From the NCBI GenBank assembly GCA_001871415.1, contig MNWW01000058.1, positions 76,334 to 130,482 of the forward strand: DNA of 54,149 nt, in the 5' to 3' direction. Of this stretch, positions 51,332 to 54,149 are shown one piece after another (within the stretch, counting starts at the first letter, position 1; each line of letters starts with the position of its first letter). This DNA comes from Candidatus Woesearchaeota archaeon CG1_02_57_44 (lineage in GTDB: Archaea > Nanobdellota > Nanobdellia > Woesearchaeales > CG1-02-57-44). The notes under the pieces were generated by a model that did no database searches, was not told the origin of the DNA, and saw only the letters and a program-made list of their open reading frames with translations. Position numbers and translations under genes: made by a program.

Positions 51332-54034
51332 CTATCTGCGGCCAAACCAGTGTCCGATGGCTTCACTGATGTCCTTGTTGGTTGTCTGCTCGCAGACCGC
51401 CTCGATGGCACGCTGCGGGCTCCAGGCTGGATTCTGGATGTAGGTCAGCGGAGCGACAAGGTGGGTGAGCTGCTGGGCAGCGTAGAGTATCTGTCCGCTT
51501 ACCCTGATCCTGTCCTGGTATGCGTCCTGCACCACGGCGTGGGAAGGATCGCCGGGCCACTGCTCCGCGATGCGCTGCAATGATAATTTTCGCAGGATGT
51601 CATGCTCGCTTCTGGCCCAAGCGGAAGGCGGGTCGCTCCTATTGAACAACCCAGGTTCGACCTGGTTCTTGGAGCAGTCATAGAGGAACGCGGCGCGTGT
51701 CAGGGTCTCCACTTGCTCCTTTCCGATGATGCGTTTCTCTGCCAGACGCGTGCAGATGAGATTCGTCGCCAGGGCGCGCATGAGCGAGCCATACAGATTG
51801 CCGGTCACAGCGTCGAAGCGCGCGATATTGATGCCTGGAATATCCACCATGGTCTCGAGGGGTCCCCATATCTCACCTTCCCTTCTCGGCAATGCTCGCG
51901 CCTCGCGGTAGGGTGCATCTTCCAGATGCAACGCTGACTCGCGGATGAAGATGGCGGATTGCAGGTTCGTCTGCCAGTATTCGATCAATCGTGCCTGCAG
52001 CTTCTGTTGGCCTGCCGCGCGCGAGCTCGGGTCGACTTTGTAGGGGTTGTCGAGCACCAGATAGATGCCGGTCAGGTCATGGGCCGTGACCGGTTCTTCC
52101 AGGCCTTTTATCGATGTCGGCGCCCATTCCTGGAGTGTGAAGGAATATCTGGCAACAGCAGCAGTGGCTGGGCCGAGCATGACATGTCCTGGGACCTTGG
52201 TGACGGCGCCCTCCATACGGCTGGCGATATTCACATCATCGCCCATGACCGTGTACGCTGGTTTCTGCGGCGCACCTGATGAGCCAGATATCACGTCGCC
52301 CGAATTGATGCCGATGCGGATGCCCATTTCCCGTTTCGGTGTACCGTCCGGGTGATGGTACATCTCCCGTATGCACCATGCTGCCAGGCACATCTGTTCA
52401 ACATGCGCGTTGCTCGCCCGTTCCTGGTCAGGGGTGTCGCCGATAGGCAGTCCTCCTATCGCCATGATGGCGTCACCTTCATACTTGTCGACCCAGATGC
52501 CTAGTCCCATGAGCGCCCCGACCATTGGCGTATTGATGTCTATCATGGTCGTGTTGATTACCTGCGGCGCCTGTTCCGGTGTGCCTGCATCCAGCATGCG
52601 TTGCCTCACGCTTCTGGACCATGCCGTGAACCCTGCCGCGTCAGTGAACAACATGGTCGCCGGGTGGTGTGTGGACGTGAGCGTACCGTCCACCAGCGCC
52701 CTGCCTATGCCTCTTGGCAGCATCTGCGTGAATGCGGCAGCGTACTTGGCGGTTTGTTCAACCGCGCTTCGCAGCTGTTCCTGCGCAAGGACCACGCGCT
52801 GGGTCCTGGCTTGTTGCGCGGCAAGCGCTGCCTGCAGATCATCTATCTGACGGGAATAACCAAAGGGGCTGGCGGCCCGGGCCAACAGGTTGGGCAGGAG
52901 TCCCTGCTGGTCCCAGATGGTGTAATGTACACACGTTGGCGTCATGCCCGTCACTTCAGGCATCTGGGATTTTCCACGCGGTCTGTTATCCTGGGTTATG
53001 GTCGCCTGATGCTGTACATTGTAGAACTGGTCCTTGCGCAACACCGACCTGCCATTGACATCTACGGCATGGGTGCAGAGGAATGCGATATTGGGGTCTT
53101 CTGGCCACATGAATTCCCCGACACGGGTCATGGGAATGTAGTCTGAACGCAAGCGCTGATAATCCATGCCCTCGATGGGAGTCAGCTGATCGATTAGCTC
53201 ATCACGGCTGCGGCTCTTCTGGAAGGGCAGCAATGTCGGAGGACTGAGCATGGTCACAAATGAGCCAACAATCGCGCCATTGAAATACAGGTCAGGGCCA
53301 TTGCGATAGATGTCCGCATCAAGGTTGAACAAGTCCGCGGATTCGCGCAAGATCTGCATGACATCGCAGCCACAGTGCGTCTCGACCAGGTGCGTGTTTT
53401 CCTCCCGTTTGCCGATGGAGGGCATATAGGCGTATACGCCTGTGGTGAAATGGCAGTCCCACAGGCGTGGCGGCACCAGGTACGCACTGAAGACAAGGCC
53501 CTGCTGAGGGTCTCGCAGACCGTCATCGGTAAACGGGCGAAGCAGGTTCTGGAACTGGTGCGTATGGCTCAGCATGGCGCTGAGTACACTTGTGGTTCCT
53601 CCTAGTCTGCTGAGCGTCGCCAGGCCACTGAGGGTCGCTCCTCCCTGGTTAAGGTCATAGTAGTGGTATCCCGCGTCATAGAGCGCCAAGGGGTCCTGGA
53701 AATGGTCTACGATGGCGGTGACTACCTGACTGACCTCCTGGTAGGTTGCGCCATCATCCGGTTCCAGCGGTAATGCCGTCTTTTGCAGCCACGGCGCGGC
53801 CTCAAGGAGCCATTCCAGTACTTCCCGGTTTTTTGGGTCCTTGATGGATGGTGCGCTCATGGCCGCAGGCGGCATGCGCTTGCCATCGCGTGCTTCCAAG
53901 CTGCGCACCAGCGCGTACTGTACCACTGTCATGACATTCCTGCCAAAGACCATGGGGCTATAGCTGGAGAGCCACGAATGCGTCAGCATGTCTTCAAGCC
54001 CTAAAGGGTCTGCCATGGGCAACAGGTGTGGCAT
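51332..54034 (-). CDS. Large protein with class III nucleotidyl cyclase domain
   Basis: 900 residues, no signal or membrane helix. The N-terminal 390 residues form an unrecognised sensor-like region. A coiled coil (about 395-435) then leads to a class III cyclase domain at about 455-660. Metal Asp residues are in LFTDAAGFTAW and KYEGDAIMAIGG. The Lys before YEGD and the Asp of VMGDDVNIASRMEG favour ATP over GTP, and transition-state Asn and Arg are in VNIASR. A helical C-terminal region of 240 residues is unrecognised. All catalytic residues appear present, so cAMP production is plausible. GATAAAAAC lies about 22 bp before the start. Confidence 0.88.
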   Translation of the reverse strand: MPHLLPMADPLGLEDMLTHSWLSSYSPMVFGRNVMTVVQYALVRSLEARDGKRMPPAAMSAPSIKDPKNREVLEWLLEAAPWLQKTALPLEPDDGATYQEVSQVVTAIVDHFQDPLALYDAGYHYYDLNQGGATLSGLATLSRLGGTTSVLSAMLSHTHQFQNLLRPFTDDGLRDPQQGLVFSAYLVPPRLWDCHFTTGVYAYMPSIGKREENTHLVETHCGCDVMQILRESADLFNLDADIYRNGPDLYFNGAIVGSFVTMLSPPTLLPFQKSRSRDELIDQLTPIEGMDYQRLRSDYIPMTRVGEFMWPEDPNIAFLCTHAVDVNGRSVLRKDQFYNVQHQATITQDNRPRGKSQMPEVTGMTPTCVHYTIWDQQGLLPNLLARAASPFGYSRQIDDLQAALAAQQARTQRVVLAQEQLRSAVEQTAKYAAAFTQMLPRGIGRALVDGTLTSTHHPATMLFTDAAGFTAWSRSVRQRMLDAGTPEQAPQVINTTMIDINTPMVGALMGLGIWVDKYEGDAIMAIGGLPIGDTPDQERASNAHVEQMCLAAWCIREMYHHPDGTPKREMGIRIGINSGDVISGSSGAPQKPAYTVMGDDVNIASRMEGAVTKVPGHVMLGPATAAVARYSFTLQEWAPTSIKGLEEPVTAHDLTGIYLVLDNPYKVDPSSRAAGQQKLQARLIEYWQTNLQSAIFIRESALHLEDAPYREARALPRREGEIWGPLETMVDIPGINIARFDAVTGNLYGSLMRALATNLICTRLAEKRIIGKEQVETLTRAAFLYDCSKNQVEPGLFNRSDPPSAWARSEHDILRKLSLQRIAEQWPGDPSHAVVQDAYQDRIRVSGQILYAAQQLTHLVAPLTYIQNPAWSPQRAIEAVCEQTTNKDISEAIGHWFGRR

Positions 54035-54085
54035 GATGGTTAATAATGTTTTTATCCTGTAGTGGTATCTAAATCCTGTTCACAT

Positions 54086-54149
54086 GGAGGTGATTGCGTA
54101 ATTCACAGGGACTGTTCCGGTTGCCTGTACGAAATATTTAAGAAGGCCA
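54086..54149 (+). other. Possible start of a gene leaving the window, with non-standard start codon
   Basis: GGAGGTGAT (54086-54094) is a perfect copy of the ribosome-binding site used elsewhere here. At the expected spacing stands ATT (54101) rather than ATG, GTG or TTG. The frame stays open to the edge and reads IHRDCSGCLYEIFKKA, with a Cys-x2-Cys pair. GTATCTAAATCC upstream could be the TATA box. Confidence 0.3.

Noticed and set aside
54130-54145. AAATATTTAAG as a promoter TATA box at the right edge
   Set aside because: It lies inside the open frame that follows a strong ribosome-binding site, so it may simply be coding; left unassigned.

Overview
The window reads as a chromosomal segment of an archaeon, with a GC content of roughly 55-57% by eye. 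Several things point to this. Almost every transcription unit has a TATA-like box 25-30 bp before the start codon, and many starts are leaderless. The tRNA genes lack an encoded CCA, and tRNA-Glu carries a canonical 37/38 intron. The proteins are archaeal in type: Nre repair protein with a C4 zinc finger, PTH2-type peptidyl-tRNA hydrolase, RtcB and archease, two TrmB-like regulators, a DUF1931-like mini histone, HTH/Zn-ribbon regulators and COG1361-like surface proteins. The gene content and the many small zinc-ribbon or membrane proteins recall DPANN lineages such as Woesearchaeota and relatives. That placement is an inference, not something the sequence proves.

Layout. From 1 to about 12.8 kb: an unknown membrane protein, endonuclease III, mini histone, TldD protease, a PurN-like formyltransferase, tRNA-Ser(UGA) beside a gene remnant, PTH2, a thioredoxin-reductase-like enzyme, a DUF2784 membrane protein, a large SMC ATPase, a WalJ-like metallo-beta-lactamase and a small winged-helix protein. 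From 12.9 to 20.2 kb: Nre, an unknown gene, a K+-dependent membrane pyrophosphatase, a membrane-anchored winged-helix regulator and two exported proteins. From 20.2 to 24.7 kb: archease-rtcB next to an intron-containing tRNA-Glu(CUC), then unknown proteins and a CorA-like channel. From 24.7 to 30.2 kb: small membrane protein, JAMM protease, regulator, and a two-gene surface-protein operon. From 30.4 to 41.5 kb: ilvD, a racemase, a TrmB with a divergent exported-protein operon, a Fur/ZIP metal-uptake pair around a perfect palindrome, and a methyltransferase-radical SAM-membrane protein operon facing a second TrmB. From 41.5 to 51.3 kb: nearly complete branched-chain amino acid biosynthesis, with ilvE divergent from leuA-ilvB-ilvN-leuC-leuD-leuB-ilvC. 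The window ends in a 900-residue class III nucleotidyl cyclase protein.

The genes for valine and leucine synthesis are all here: IlvBN, IlvC, IlvD, IlvE, LeuA, LeuCD and LeuB. The isoleucine pathway lacks only the enzyme that makes 2-oxobutyrate. The most striking non-coding signal is ahead of leuA. A TATA box is placed for a leaderless 24-codon ORF that ends in eight consecutive Val/Leu codons. A GC-rich hairpin starts at its stop codon and has a competing upstream pairing partner. This has the architecture of a ribosome-mediated attenuator, a mechanism well known in bacteria but, to my knowledge, not established in archaea. ilvC has a second, shorter leaderless ORF with a strong hairpin.

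Regulatory DNA is unusually legible. There is a 9-bp-arm palindrome against the ZIP TATA box, one shared GC-rich box beside each of two divergent promoters at the second TrmB, an inverted repeat at the first TrmB, and a 28-bp direct repeat upstream of the pyrophosphatase. Housekeeping genes tend to be leaderless, while exported and small regulatory proteins more often carry a strong GAGGTGA ribosome-binding site. No CRISPR array, insertion sequence, rRNA or replication origin was seen.
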